From assembly GCF_001949145.1 (NCBI RefSeq), contig NW_019091442.1, positions 1,012,052 to 1,041,530 on the forward strand: a stretch of 29,479 nt of DNA, written 5' to 3'. The notes beneath the pieces are model-generated. The model was given only the letters and a program-made list of their open reading frames with translations, was not told where the DNA came from and searched no databases. Below are positions 24,401 through 28,818 of the stretch, in pieces (positions within the stretch are counted from its first letter, which is position 1; every line of letters starts with the position of its first letter). The DNA is from Acanthaster planci (lineage: Eukaryota; Echinodermata; Asteroidea; Valvatida; Acanthasteridae). Made by a program: the position numbers and the translations under genes.

Positions 24401-27400
24401 CATTGTCCAAGTGGGTGTTATTATCTACACGTAAATCCTTCTTTCAGAATGACAGATCTCAAGGTTTGCATTTCACAGTAATATTACATTAATAAGTTCA
24501 AATTCAATACAACATGTTGAAATGGACTGTGCAGTAAAGACACTGTGAGTGGTTAAGCCAGAGACTCATATCAGGCAACTGCCAAATGACCCATATCTGC
24601 CAGTGAAGGAATGCCACAGATCATTAGATTTTTATGGAGGAAGGAAAACCAGAGATCCCAGAAAAAAGCCCACTCTGGCACTGGTGAGTAAAAAGAACAC
24701 TTTGGCAGAGGGGAGAATTAATGAACAGCTCTACTCATATACATGTATGACCGTGTATTGAACCCAGAACCCCAGTGTTAAGACGCAAACCCTTTTCACA
24801 TGTGCCATCCACATGAGGTTATCAATATTTTTATTAAGTGATACAGGGAAAGGATCCTTGTTAAAAATGAGGAAATTGGCCTTCTCTGGAAAGTTTGTAG
24901 TCAGGGAAAAACTTACTTGAATGAAATATACACAGTTGAGGACACAGACATTCAAGTTTTCACTTGGAAAACACAAAACTGTCACTTCTGGTATGTCACT
25001 GTCATATGAACAACAGGGAAGAGTTCACTACGCCTGCACTTAAAGCTACACTTAAAGCTACCATGGAACTGTCACTAAGGGTAAAGTATGCAGGTGTAAG
25101 CATGATCCTAGCTACGCATGAAAAGATGGTGGCATGTGTACACATACAGTCGACTTTCATTATGAAACAAATATATAACATATATATATATATATAACAA
25201 ATATACTGGTATAATTCTAGGAATCCCAATTTCTTGGTTTCTTTTTCCTTTCATAACAAACTCCTGGTTGAATATTGATCAACAATTTTAATGATGCCTG
25301 AAATTGTAATAGCAACTGAATATGTATTAGGTATGGTACAGATGTACTCGCAGGCTCGTTCTGCACAATCTGAGAAATCTGGCATTGGTTATCTGCCATA
25401 CTGTCTTGTTGGCGAACTAGGCCGTTACACTTTTTTTTAACATTGGTGCCTGACTATTAGGGTTGTCCATATGAACTTAATCAAGGTCTAGAAATCTGCA
25501 AAGGTCACCAACTCAGATTTGGCTCTAATGAACATGCACACATACATGTATGTAGGCTATATTGGTGAATGTTTTGATGAAAATAGTGATGAATTCAGCA
25601 ACTTCATTCATCCAGGCAAACACAGGACAAAGTGCAGGATTTTGCACTCATAGATAAGAAGTTGCCATCACTCACATGAATTTGTTTGAGTGATGAGTGG
25701 GCTTCTTTGTTGCTAGTGTACATGTAGTTCACAATTTTAACTGTAAGTCTGCAGCCCTTAGAGACAAACTTCATATCAATGAATCTTGAACAAAAAAGGT
25801 CTTGTTTCATGATCCCTCATGGTTGATGCTGGGCAATTTAATCCATTCTCTGCACCCCTTTTACCCCATATGTGATTTTTTAAGGGACATGATATTATGG
25901 ATATATATTTTTTACTTCTGAATAAGAAGTGCGTCACTTCACCTAGGGCAACTTTAAATCTCAGAATCTAAGGGATGAAAAAGACCTTTCAACTCAACTG
26001 ATTCTATTTGACAAAATTATACAATGAACAACGTTAATAAACAAGTTGGAATTCTGAGAATATAAAGGCAATATGGACAATTATGTGGAAAATATTTATA
26101 ACTATGGGTGACTGCCCACATGTTGAAACCTCCAGTAGAAAATTGAAAATTATTTGATTATTTTTGAATCTCATAAGATCCTGACATTTATCATGAGTTA
26201 ACCCCCTTTAGATTGTTTATGCACACGAGTGAGAGAGAGAGAGAGACGTTGATTGTGCATATGAATCTTGAGTGGAGTTATCACCTCTACTCCAAAAGAA
26301 GTTGATCAAAAACACTGGTTCCTGTGAATTGGGAAACGAACATGGGTTTTATTACCAGTGTGAGTTTTCTGTCTTCTAGTTTCAATGAGAATTTCATTGT
26401 CTGTTATTACTTCCTCACTTAAAATGTCAGCACGGACAACAAAAAGGTTAGCACCTTTATTCCATTAGGAAAACCATCACCACTAAAGATTAGTTTCAAA
26501 ACTGTTATCCTGAGCAGTTTCCTCAAAACATGTACATCGTAAGAAACAATTACCATGTGATATCACAAATAAAATTTTACCCCACAGTGCATCTGCACGT
26601 AAGTGCCACTCTTATCTTACATCAATTTACCACACAAATGATAAATTACATGTACATGTACCAAGCAAAATTCAGTGTTGGGAGAGGGGTGTGTAACAGG
26701 AGTGAGAGTATTCATGATATATAAAGTGCAGTGCATGAGTAGCATGAAATTTCCAGGCTAACTTGCATCTTTTAAAGTCGTGCTTTGCCTACCATGGATG
26801 GAACCTGCTCAGATGGTCTTGGTGGAGATTCTGGAGTTTCTGGTGTCTGTTGTTTGGGAGAAAACTGATTACTACATGTCACATACGAAATATGCAACAA
26901 CAAAATTTAAACGGTGTTAAAATTTTAAAACAAAAAATTCTAAATTGCAATTAAACTTAAAGAAAATGCAAACTAAATGAGCCTATATGAAGCTCACTGT
27001 GTTGCCAGTTTATTCTGTAAGTCAAAATACAATGCAAAATAAACAGCTGTGGAAACATTTACTGAAGATGGAAAAACCAGGATAGCCAAATATCTTATCA
27101 GATACCGATACTGCCATCATTACAAAATACATTTACGAGGCACCCAAAGGTTGTTTTTTCCTAAGGTTTAATTTTATATATTGCCACAAGGGCCCGGGAA
27201 GTGGTTTGGAATATTGAATCCGTCATGTTGTGGAACATAATGTACAGAGTCATTTGCATGTAGTACCGGTACCCATCATTCCATAATTCATAAATTTCAT
27301 ATTACAGTGTAGAGTTAGAGAGACAGAGAGTATACAAGTAGGTGTAAAATGTATGAACCCCAAAAAATAAGACCTGGTCGATTGACCAATCCTGCTGATG

Positions 27401-28818
27401 TTTTTCATGTGAGGTCAATACTATTTTTTTCTTCACCTTACATAAATACTCAATATTCATGCACATGTATATCCCACATGAAGATCATAAAAAAGTCACA
27501 CCTGGCAACTGCAGAAAACATGGATCAGAACTGCCAGATACAATGTCTATACAAGTATTCTAATCCAACGGAAAATCATTACACCTCACCAAAGGGTGCT
27601 TATTCACTCACTACATGCAGACTGCTTGTAAAAATAGTGTTTCATTCGCATACAAATACAGTGTACCTCAAGTCAAAGCTTTGTGAACAATTAGTATTGG
27701 CAATGTACATGTTGTTTTCCAAAAATTATTAATTTCAAACCCCTGAAAAGTCAAGTAGCCCGTATGTGGTATATTGTATACATGCATGTACTGTACAGTA
27801 CACGGACAGCGTAAAATCTCTATGAAAACTTGGCCACAAATATACATGTACCATGAATAAATAAACTGGGCCAAGAAAGAACATAAAAAACAATAAGAAT
27901 GATATGTTAACAAACACAAGTGATGACCAAGCCCATGCCTACACCCAATGCTTCAGTTCTGGATCACACACAAGATTTATTTCTTTTTAGCAATGATGAC
28001 CTTCACCTATGGATTTCACGCTCAAATGCAATCGTCTTGTTGGGATTACCAGGAGCAGTCCACCAATCAAATTTGTATTTAATGTGTATCTGACAAATTC
28101 CTTGACCCTTAACCTTAAATGCAATAGTCTTCTTGCCAAACCAAAAACAATGTGTCAGCCAAATCAAAGTACATGTATAGTACCTACGTAAAATATTTCT
28201 CAACTTGTTCTGATTTTTATTGCTTTAGCCACTGTGACGGTGACTTCTGACCTTTTGGCCCCAAACCGCTGCTCCATATTCATTAGGCTTTGTGGGAATA
28301 CCCAAAATAGTGCACAAGCCAAGTTTAGAGCCAAAGTTCCTACATAAAGCATTTATCATATTATCTTACTGAAAAGATCATTCTGGACACGCAAGCATAC
28401 TTGTTCCATAGTTGCGGGGACAAAAAAAATGACATTTCTCCTATTTTGTGGCAACCAAAAAATGTTACTGGAAGAGAGAAATGTTCCAACAATTCCTCCT
28501 TAATTTGCCTAACAAGAGAAATTGTCCTCTTAGCCCGGTGAAAGCCTACCCAAAGATACACATTGAAGGCCAAGGTAAACAAGGTATGCCTGTTCAACTT
28601 TGTCATGAGGCATACGTTCTCATCCCAAATAGACCCTTCAGTATGTTAATACAGTATTTTACCTTAAGAAAGATGCTGTTAAGCTTGCCACAGAGTTTTC
28701 CACAAGCATCAGGGTGAAGACTGGAAAACAGCAGATCATAGGAAGGGATACGATGGAAGGCAATACGTTTACTGCCACTTATCATCCACACTATCACATC
28801 AGGCATGCTGTTTTGAGG
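311..28818 (-). CDS. MYOF/DYSF-like: Ferlin family gene, dysferlin/myoferlin type (15 internal exons; both ends off the window)
   Basis: Fifteen exons on the minus strand splice into one open frame of 634 codons plus one base; each junction has GT donor, AG acceptor and matching phase. Order is FerB, nested DysF, C2D, C2E, the arrangement of type I ferlins. Ferlins are tail-anchored multi-C2 proteins that act in calcium-dependent membrane fusion, vesicle traffic and plasma-membrane repair. The presence of DysF separates it from otoferlin-type (type II) ferlins. From recalled vertebrate sequences several stretches look slightly nearer myoferlin (for example the PVVKL after C2D and the short linker before C2E), but invertebrate type I ferlins predate that split, so a one-to-one vertebrate name is unsafe. 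Missing here: C2A-C, FerI and FerA (right of 29479) and the last C2 domains and transmembrane anchor (left of 1). Introns range from 116 bp to about 5 kb. No stop, frameshift or lost splice site was seen, so it looks functional. Confidence 0.95.
1941..2132 (-). CDS. Possible nested coding exon with a C-x-C-x2-C cluster, transposase/zinc-finger-like
   Basis: From the ATG at 2132 the frame reads [18 protein letters not shown], then [20 protein letters not shown], then [18 protein letters not shown], and stops at 1941. Composition is protein-like (Trp, Cys, Lys, Asp-rich), unlike most chance frames nearby. The K-x-D-K-P-G-Y-C-x-C-x2-C pattern looks like the N-terminal half of a BED/TTF-like zinc-finger found in DNA-transposon-derived proteins; this is a pattern impression, not a homology result. 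The frame could continue by splicing at CAC GA|GTAATG (donor at 1944-1943). No partner exon was found. It could be a domesticated fragment, a dead transposon piece, or chance. It is on the same strand as ferlin, inside its intron. Confidence 0.35.
   Translation of the reverse strand: MSFKVAGREGDLNVDKEFKNSWKFSWLETEVDRELTKGKAKYYCDFLMKIDKPGYCKCTWCHE
2626..2797. mobile_element. Palindromic TA-flanked MITE, copy A
   Basis: About 172 bp, nearly one long hairpin. The left arm runs TACGGGCAATTCACA ... cctccaagagtctgcaac ... aaatctgttgaccc; the right arm is its inverted complement (ggtcaacagatt ... ttgcaaactcttggagg ... TGTGAGTTACCTGTA). The arms are about 75 bp with an 18-bp centre (ctttccaaatgcgcattg). 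TA lies at both ends, as for Tc1/mariner-class non-autonomous elements. The centre is in the same orientation as copy B. Confidence 0.85.
3030..3305. repeat. Three identical 92-bp tandem units
   Basis: Units begin at 3030, 3122 and 3214 with atccacggcagtcaatg and end ttgatcacc. By eye the three are identical over all 92 bases. The sequence after 3305 begins atccag and then diverges. No ORF or known motif was recognised in the unit. Perfect identity implies very recent expansion or gene conversion, or an assembly duplication. Confidence 0.9.
4011..4056. repeat. Inverted pair of ATGACATCAT 10-mers (CRE/ATF-like)
   Basis: atgacatcat at 4011-4020 and its exact complement atgatgtcat at 4047-4056 flank 26 bp. 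The core TGA(C/T)(A/G)TCA words are one base off the CRE/ATF palindrome TGACGTCA. They sit about 70 bp downstream of the exon 14 donor. They could be regulatory or a small hairpin; no functional evidence. Confidence 0.3.
4124..4285 (-). CDS. MYOF/DYSF-like: Ferlin exon 14 of window: C2E domain, first half
   Basis: 162 nt, phase 0 to 0, 54 codons. The acceptor is ctttcttcag|TTT CTC and the donor GAA GTA|GTAAGT (GAA|GTAGTA is the alternative one codon earlier). It encodes [20 protein letters not shown], then [15 protein letters not shown] and LFLEV. W-G-x-R-N-M-K and K-N-P-N-F are hallmark ferlin motifs. The first calcium loop lacks aspartates (AVTSPCIEF), so this C2 is probably not a classical calcium site, unlike the one before it. 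Confidence 0.98.
5637..5664. repeat. Perfect 12-bp inverted repeat with 4-base loop
   Basis: gctagcatagct, loop ggac, agctatgctagc; a thirteenth T-A pair extends it outward. It would form a strong hairpin in either strand. There is no T tract, and terminators of this kind are not expected in animal introns; most likely a repeat fragment. Confidence 0.7.
5776..5808. repeat. 13-bp inverted repeat with one mismatch, 7-base loop
   Basis: tcggcaaagttga, loop acccggc, tcaactttgctga. It lies 112 bp from the hairpin at 5637-5664, so both may derive from one old fold-back insertion. No flanking duplication was recognised. Confidence 0.6.
6215..6313 (-). CDS. MYOF/DYSF-like: Ferlin exon 13 of window: linker and start of the C2E domain
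   Basis: 99 nt, phase 0 to 0, 33 codons. The acceptor is cttttacag|TCT GAG and the donor GTA GAA|GTAAGC. It encodes [16 protein letters not shown] and [21 protein letters not shown]-x-x-P-P and V-P-x-x-I-R-P-x-x-Q are the conserved lead-in to C2E. The linker length fits myoferlin, so no exon is missing in the 3-kb intron before it. Confidence 0.97.
6314..9338 (-). other. Ferlin intron between exons 12 and 13 (3.0 kb)
   Basis: AT-rich, with no clear repeat, RNA gene or coding exon on either strand. The flanking exons join directly in phase 0, and the joined linker matches ferlins, so no exon need be hidden here. Confidence 0.7.
9339..9491 (-). CDS. MYOF/DYSF-like: Ferlin exon 12 of window: C2D domain end
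   Basis: 153 nt, phase 0 to 0, 51 codons. The acceptor is aatgtacag|GGA AGT and the donor TTG ATG|GTATGT. It encodes [17 protein letters not shown], then [13 protein letters not shown] and [11 protein letters not shown]. It completes calcium loop 3 ([13 protein letters not shown]) and ends with the G-E-L-L-A-x-F-E-L strand shared by all ferlins. Confidence 0.98.
9492..9844 (-). other. Ferlin intron between exons 11 and 12 (353 bp)
   Basis: A short intron inside the third calcium loop of C2D. Nothing recognised beyond splice signals. Confidence 0.8.
9845..10026 (-). CDS. MYOF/DYSF-like: Ferlin exon 11 of window: C2D domain core
   Basis: 182 nt, phase 1 in, phase 0 out. The acceptor is gttttcatag|AT CCA and the donor ACA TTT|GTGAGT. 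It encodes [16 protein letters not shown], then [16 protein letters not shown] and [21 protein letters not shown] is the most conserved ferlin C2 motif; the third calcium loop keeps its D-D-D series. The cysteine in LCPTWDQ replaces the usual asparagine. Confidence 0.98.
10270..10540. repeat. Degenerate minisatellite, about four units of 65-70 bp
   Basis: The recurrent core is acatctagggagtggg(a)ttaaccagt followed by tattatttgacatgtaaac and catgcagg, then ttttgtgc. Cores are seen near 10290, 10350, 10420 and 10485. Units differ by many substitutions and small indels, so the array is old. It is preceded at 10212-10262 by a shorter repeat of catcatgtgac(a)atg. Confidence 0.75.
11250..11397. mobile_element. 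Short non-autonomous element with 11-bp TIR, possibly hAT-like
   Basis: Begins AGGGGTGTGAG (11251) and ends CTCACACCCCT(G) (11386-11397), an exact 11-bp inverted pair. The interior has repeated aagctga(a) words. Termini starting CAGGGGTG are common in hAT-derived MITEs, but a clear 8-bp target duplication could not be seen, so the family is uncertain. A single similar terminus (caggggtgtga) occurs at 1591. Confidence 0.5.
12783..12860 (-). CDS. MYOF/DYSF-like: Ferlin exon 10 of window: C2D domain, first calcium loop
   Basis: 78 nt, phase 1 in, phase 1 out. The acceptor is tattgcag|TG GCC and the donor TCA G|GTAAGT. It encodes [17 protein letters not shown] and then IAADSDSFS; the D of the next exon completes S-D-P. 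Y-Q-L-R-x-Y-x-Y-Q-A-R-D-L is the ferlin C2 signature, and the first calcium-loop aspartates ([10 protein letters not shown]) are all present, as in calcium-binding C2 domains. Confidence 0.97.
12977..13046 (-). CDS. MYOF/DYSF-like: Ferlin exon 9 of window: acidic linker to the C2D domain
   Basis: 70 nt, phase 0 in, phase 1 out. The acceptor is actgattag|GAT GAT and the donor CAC A|GTGAGT. The product is an acidic/serine linker ([12 protein letters not shown]) followed by [11 protein letters not shown], the first strand of the C2 domain. The region is poorly conserved in ferlins, so the call rests mainly on frame, phase and position between two secure exons. Confidence 0.92.
13244..13408 (-). 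CDS. MYOF/DYSF-like: Ferlin exon 8 of window: DysF outer C-terminal part
   Basis: 165 nt, phase 0 to 0, 55 codons. The acceptor is tttatacag|AAA AAG and the donor GGC AAG|GTGAGC. It starts with five lysines, then [17 protein letters not shown], then [15 protein letters not shown]-x-A-x-L-F and the second R-R-R-R-W run are the closing DysF motifs. The lysine run coded by A/G-rich triplets is lineage-specific spacer; mammalian paralogues have a longer acidic/glutamine spacer there. Confidence 0.97.
13409..16243 (-). other. Ferlin intron between exons 7 and 8 (2.8 kb)
   Basis: Contains acatgtac-rich DNA at 14205-14335, including gtacagtgtacatgtacgt. From 14880 to 15700 it is more GC-rich, with overlapping frames on both strands (for example 14899-15147 plus and 15090-15380 minus). 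Neither frame shows a family I recognise; this block may be an old unclassified repeat. The rest shows nothing. Confidence 0.6.
16244..16368 (-). CDS. MYOF/DYSF-like: Ferlin exon 7 of window: inner DysF C-terminal part with Arg-rich motif
   Basis: 125 nt, phase 1 in, phase 0 out. The acceptor is tgtgtcaag|GC TTT and the donor CTT GAA|GTAAGT. The product begins [13 protein letters not shown], carries [12 protein letters not shown] and ends ADPKALE. The R-R-R-R-W-V-R run is the DysF C-terminal signature; its arginines stack with the tryptophans of the GWxW motifs in known DysF structures. The exon is far from its neighbours (2.8-kb introns on both sides). Confidence 0.97.
17490..17619 (+). promoter_or_regulatory. 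Possible plus-strand promoter and first exon inside the ferlin intron
   Basis: A local CpG-containing, GC-richer island in AT-rich DNA carries CCAATCA (17511-17517), then TATAAA (17545-17550) 28 bp later. A start would be expected near 17575-17580. The sequence then runs to ACGAG|GTACGT, a good plus-strand splice donor at 17620. The combination CCAAT, TATA, donor in the right order is suggestive but could be chance. It is antisense to ferlin, so any transcript would be a nested antisense RNA or small gene. Confidence 0.3.
17942..18333 (+). ncRNA. Possible downstream exons of a nested antisense transcript
   Basis: Two plus-strand segments have paired splice sites: 17942-18061 (ttttcatacag| ... 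TTTT|GTAAGA), 120 nt, whose open frame reads [19 protein letters not shown] and then CRHFCQSCQ; and 18253-18333 (gattttcag| ... AAAGCC|GTAAGT), 81 nt. Joining them directly in the first exon's frame meets a stop (AAC TAG) at once, so a long protein is not supported; a non-coding RNA or a very short ORF is more likely. Grouped with the promoter-like block upstream. Low confidence without transcript data. Confidence 0.22.
19201..19303 (-). CDS. MYOF/DYSF-like: Ferlin exon 6 of window: inner DysF motif
   Basis: 103 nt, phase 0 in, phase 1 out. The acceptor is attggtag|AAA GGA and the donor GAA G|GTTAAT, a weaker GT site than its neighbours. The product starts [10 protein letters not shown], has the second P-P-x-G-W-x-W motif ([11 protein letters not shown]) and ends DINRAVDEE, matching the strongly conserved N-R-A-V-D-E stretch of ferlins. 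The left-over G completes a glycine with the next exon. Confidence 0.97.
19570..19730. mobile_element. piggyBac-like MITE, small copy with one degenerate end
   Basis: Starts TTAA CCCATTCATGCTGGGA (19570) and ends tcccaggatgaagggg (19711-19726), complementary in 14 of 16 positions. The left end has the TTAA target; the right flank reads TTTG, so that target copy is mutated or the boundary is off. The CCC-initial terminus and TTAA site are piggyBac hallmarks. No coding capacity. It stops about 10 bp before the next element. Confidence 0.6.
19737..20149. mobile_element. piggyBac-like non-autonomous element with intact TTAA sites
   Basis: 413 bp bounded by TTAA at 19737-19740 and 20146-20149. 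Inside, the ends are CCCCTTTGCACCGAGA and, inverted, CCCCTTGACGACGGGA: ten of sixteen match, including the first six. TTAA duplication and CCC-initial inverted termini define the piggyBac superfamily. Internal GC and CpG content is higher than in surrounding DNA. A 134-codon minus-strand frame inside has no transposase features. Confidence 0.75.
20984..21101 (-). CDS. MYOF/DYSF-like: Ferlin exon 5 of window: DysF, linker to inner copy
   Basis: 118 nt, phase 2 in, phase 0 out. The acceptor is atttacag|C CTG and the donor GTG|GTAAAG. It encodes [20 protein letters not shown] and then an IPGGYW motif, matching the D-A-G-x-x-x-F-x-x-x-V-x-x-x-x-x-R-x-P-G-G-x-W core of DysF. Nothing unusual was seen; the [12 protein letters not shown] end is shorter than the corresponding mammalian stretch. 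Confidence 0.96.
21372..21451 (-). CDS. MYOF/DYSF-like: Ferlin exon 4 of window: DysF, first N-terminal segment
   Basis: 80 nt, phase 0 in, phase 2 out. The acceptor is atgtgtag|ATC AAG and the donor CTG AG|GTGATA. The product [20 protein letters not shown] followed by HVSPEL is the first DysF strand motif (P-P-x-G-W-x-W-x-x-D-W). DysF is a nested domain in which one copy is inserted inside another, held together by arginine-tryptophan stacking; these tryptophans are part of that core. The two left-over bases complete a serine codon with the next exon. Confidence 0.97.
21452..22832 (-). other. Ferlin intron between exons 3 and 4 with assembly gap
   Basis: Ns fill 21816-22227 (412 positions). 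The flanks carry no recognised element; nine consecutive G occur near 22641. The exons on both sides join in phase 0 and match ferlins without a missing segment, so the gap need not hide a constitutive exon. Confidence 0.85.
22833..22913 (-). CDS. MYOF/DYSF-like: Ferlin exon 3 of window: FerB to DysF transition
   Basis: 81 nt, phase 0 to 0, 27 codons. The acceptor is ctactgcag|TAT and the donor GGA AAG|GTAATG. The product starts [11 protein letters not shown] and ends PKFSDSTGK, matching the conserved Y-E-N-x and K-F-S-D-x-T-G-K stretch that leads into the DysF N-terminal half. The next exon is 1.4 kb away, with the assembly gap between them. Confidence 0.97.
22914..23480 (-). other. Ferlin intron between exons 2 and 3 (567 bp)
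   Basis: AT-rich; nothing recognised apart from splice signals. Confidence 0.75.
23481..23624 (-). CDS. MYOF/DYSF-like: Ferlin exon 2 of window: FerB, second half
   Basis: 144 nt, phase 0 to 0, 48 codons. The acceptor is tttcag|TTTGCT; the donor is ACA|GTGAGA. The product carries the FerB core [18 protein letters not shown] and ends SSVAVFAET, matching the R-x-K-x-W-x-G-L and F-A-E-T signatures of dysferlin and myoferlin. The linker between the preceding IFLK and this core ([16 protein letters not shown]) is a few residues longer than in human dysferlin. The intron before it (about 5 kb) is the longest in the window. Confidence 0.97.
24615..24815. repeat. Possible tRNA-derived SINE remnant
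   Basis: attgaacccagaacccca at about 24758 followed by gtgttaagacgcaaaccctt resembles the complement of a tRNA B box and anticodon-arm region as found in degenerate tRNA-SINEs (compare the consensus ggattcgaaccc). The left part (cccactctggcactggtgag, cactttggcagaggggagaa) looks like a SINE body. No intact A box, target duplication or second copy is visible. Confidence 0.3.
25171..25198. repeat. AT microsatellite
   Basis: A (ta)8 run at 25181-25196, preceded by atatataaca. Confidence 0.9.
26231..26246. repeat. GA microsatellite, (ga)8
   Basis: Sixteen bases of ga repeat directly after cacgagt. Confidence 0.9.
26793..26846 (-). CDS. Candidate Pro/Ser-rich cassette exon in the FerB intron
   Basis: 54 nt, phase 0 to 0, 18 codons: [18 protein letters not shown]. 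On the minus strand it follows a pyrimidine-containing acceptor (tctcccaaacaacag) and ends ATG|GTAGGC. The flanking ferlin exons meet at phase 0, so inclusion or skipping both keep the frame; if used it inserts a flexible proline/glutamate/serine stretch between IFLK and FAGK inside FerB. The vertebrate ferlins I recall have no equivalent here, and the main transcript reads well without it. Alternative splicing is documented for vertebrate dysferlin, though at other sites. Evidence is sequence-only: codon-like composition, both splice sites and correct phase. It could be chance. Confidence 0.5.
27976..28203 (-). other. Protein-like minus-strand ORF with 31-codon internal repeat and downstream AATAAA
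   Basis: The minus frame 28203-28003 includes [16 protein letters not shown], then [20 protein letters not shown] and [11 protein letters not shown], ending in TGA. KTIAF occurs twice, 31 codons (93 bp) apart, and the DNA words aaatgcaatcgtctt and aaatgcaatagtctt (plus strand, 28024 and 28117) show the duplication. AATAAA (27976-27981, minus strand) lies about 25 bases past the stop, as in a 3-prime terminal exon. The frame could instead leave at CATAG|GTGAAG. No family was recognised. It may be a terminal exon or fragment of a nested gene, a pseudogene, or a short tandem duplication that happens to be open. It is not a ferlin exon: phase and homology do not fit. Confidence 0.3.
28663..28818 (-). 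CDS. MYOF/DYSF-like: Ferlin exon 1 of window: FerB, first half
   Basis: 156 nt, phase 0 to 0, 52 codons. The acceptor tttcattcag precedes CCT CAA AAC; the donor is AAG|GTAAAA. The product begins [12 protein letters not shown] and ends GKLNSIFLK, matching the FerB signature of ferlins (P-Q-N-S-x-P-D-x-x-x-W-M, then an A-x-x-R-I/V-P motif, then a G-K-x-C-G-K-like stretch). FerB is a ferlin-only domain of unresolved biochemical role between the central four-helix FerA region and DysF. The upstream exon was not found between 28819 and 29479, so it lies off the right edge. Confidence 0.96.

Larger units (their letters stand above)
23625..28662 (-). other. Ferlin intron between exons 1 and 2 (5.0 kb)
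   Basis: The longest intron. Contains a possible tRNA-SINE remnant (24615-24815), an AT microsatellite (25171-25198), a GA microsatellite (26231-26246), the candidate cassette exon (26793-26846) and the protein-like minus ORF (27976-28203). A short tandem word (acttaaagctac twice) lies near 25037. Other stretches show nothing. Confidence 0.65.

Noticed and set aside
27349-27732. 127-codon plus-strand frame
   Set aside because: Irregular composition with no domain or neighbour support; it overlaps nothing that suggests a gene.
28361-28717. 81-codon minus and 89-codon plus frames beside the first ferlin exon
   Set aside because: Neither resembles ferlin; the plus frame overlaps the ferlin exon in antisense. 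Phase of the flanking exons leaves no need for an extra exon here.
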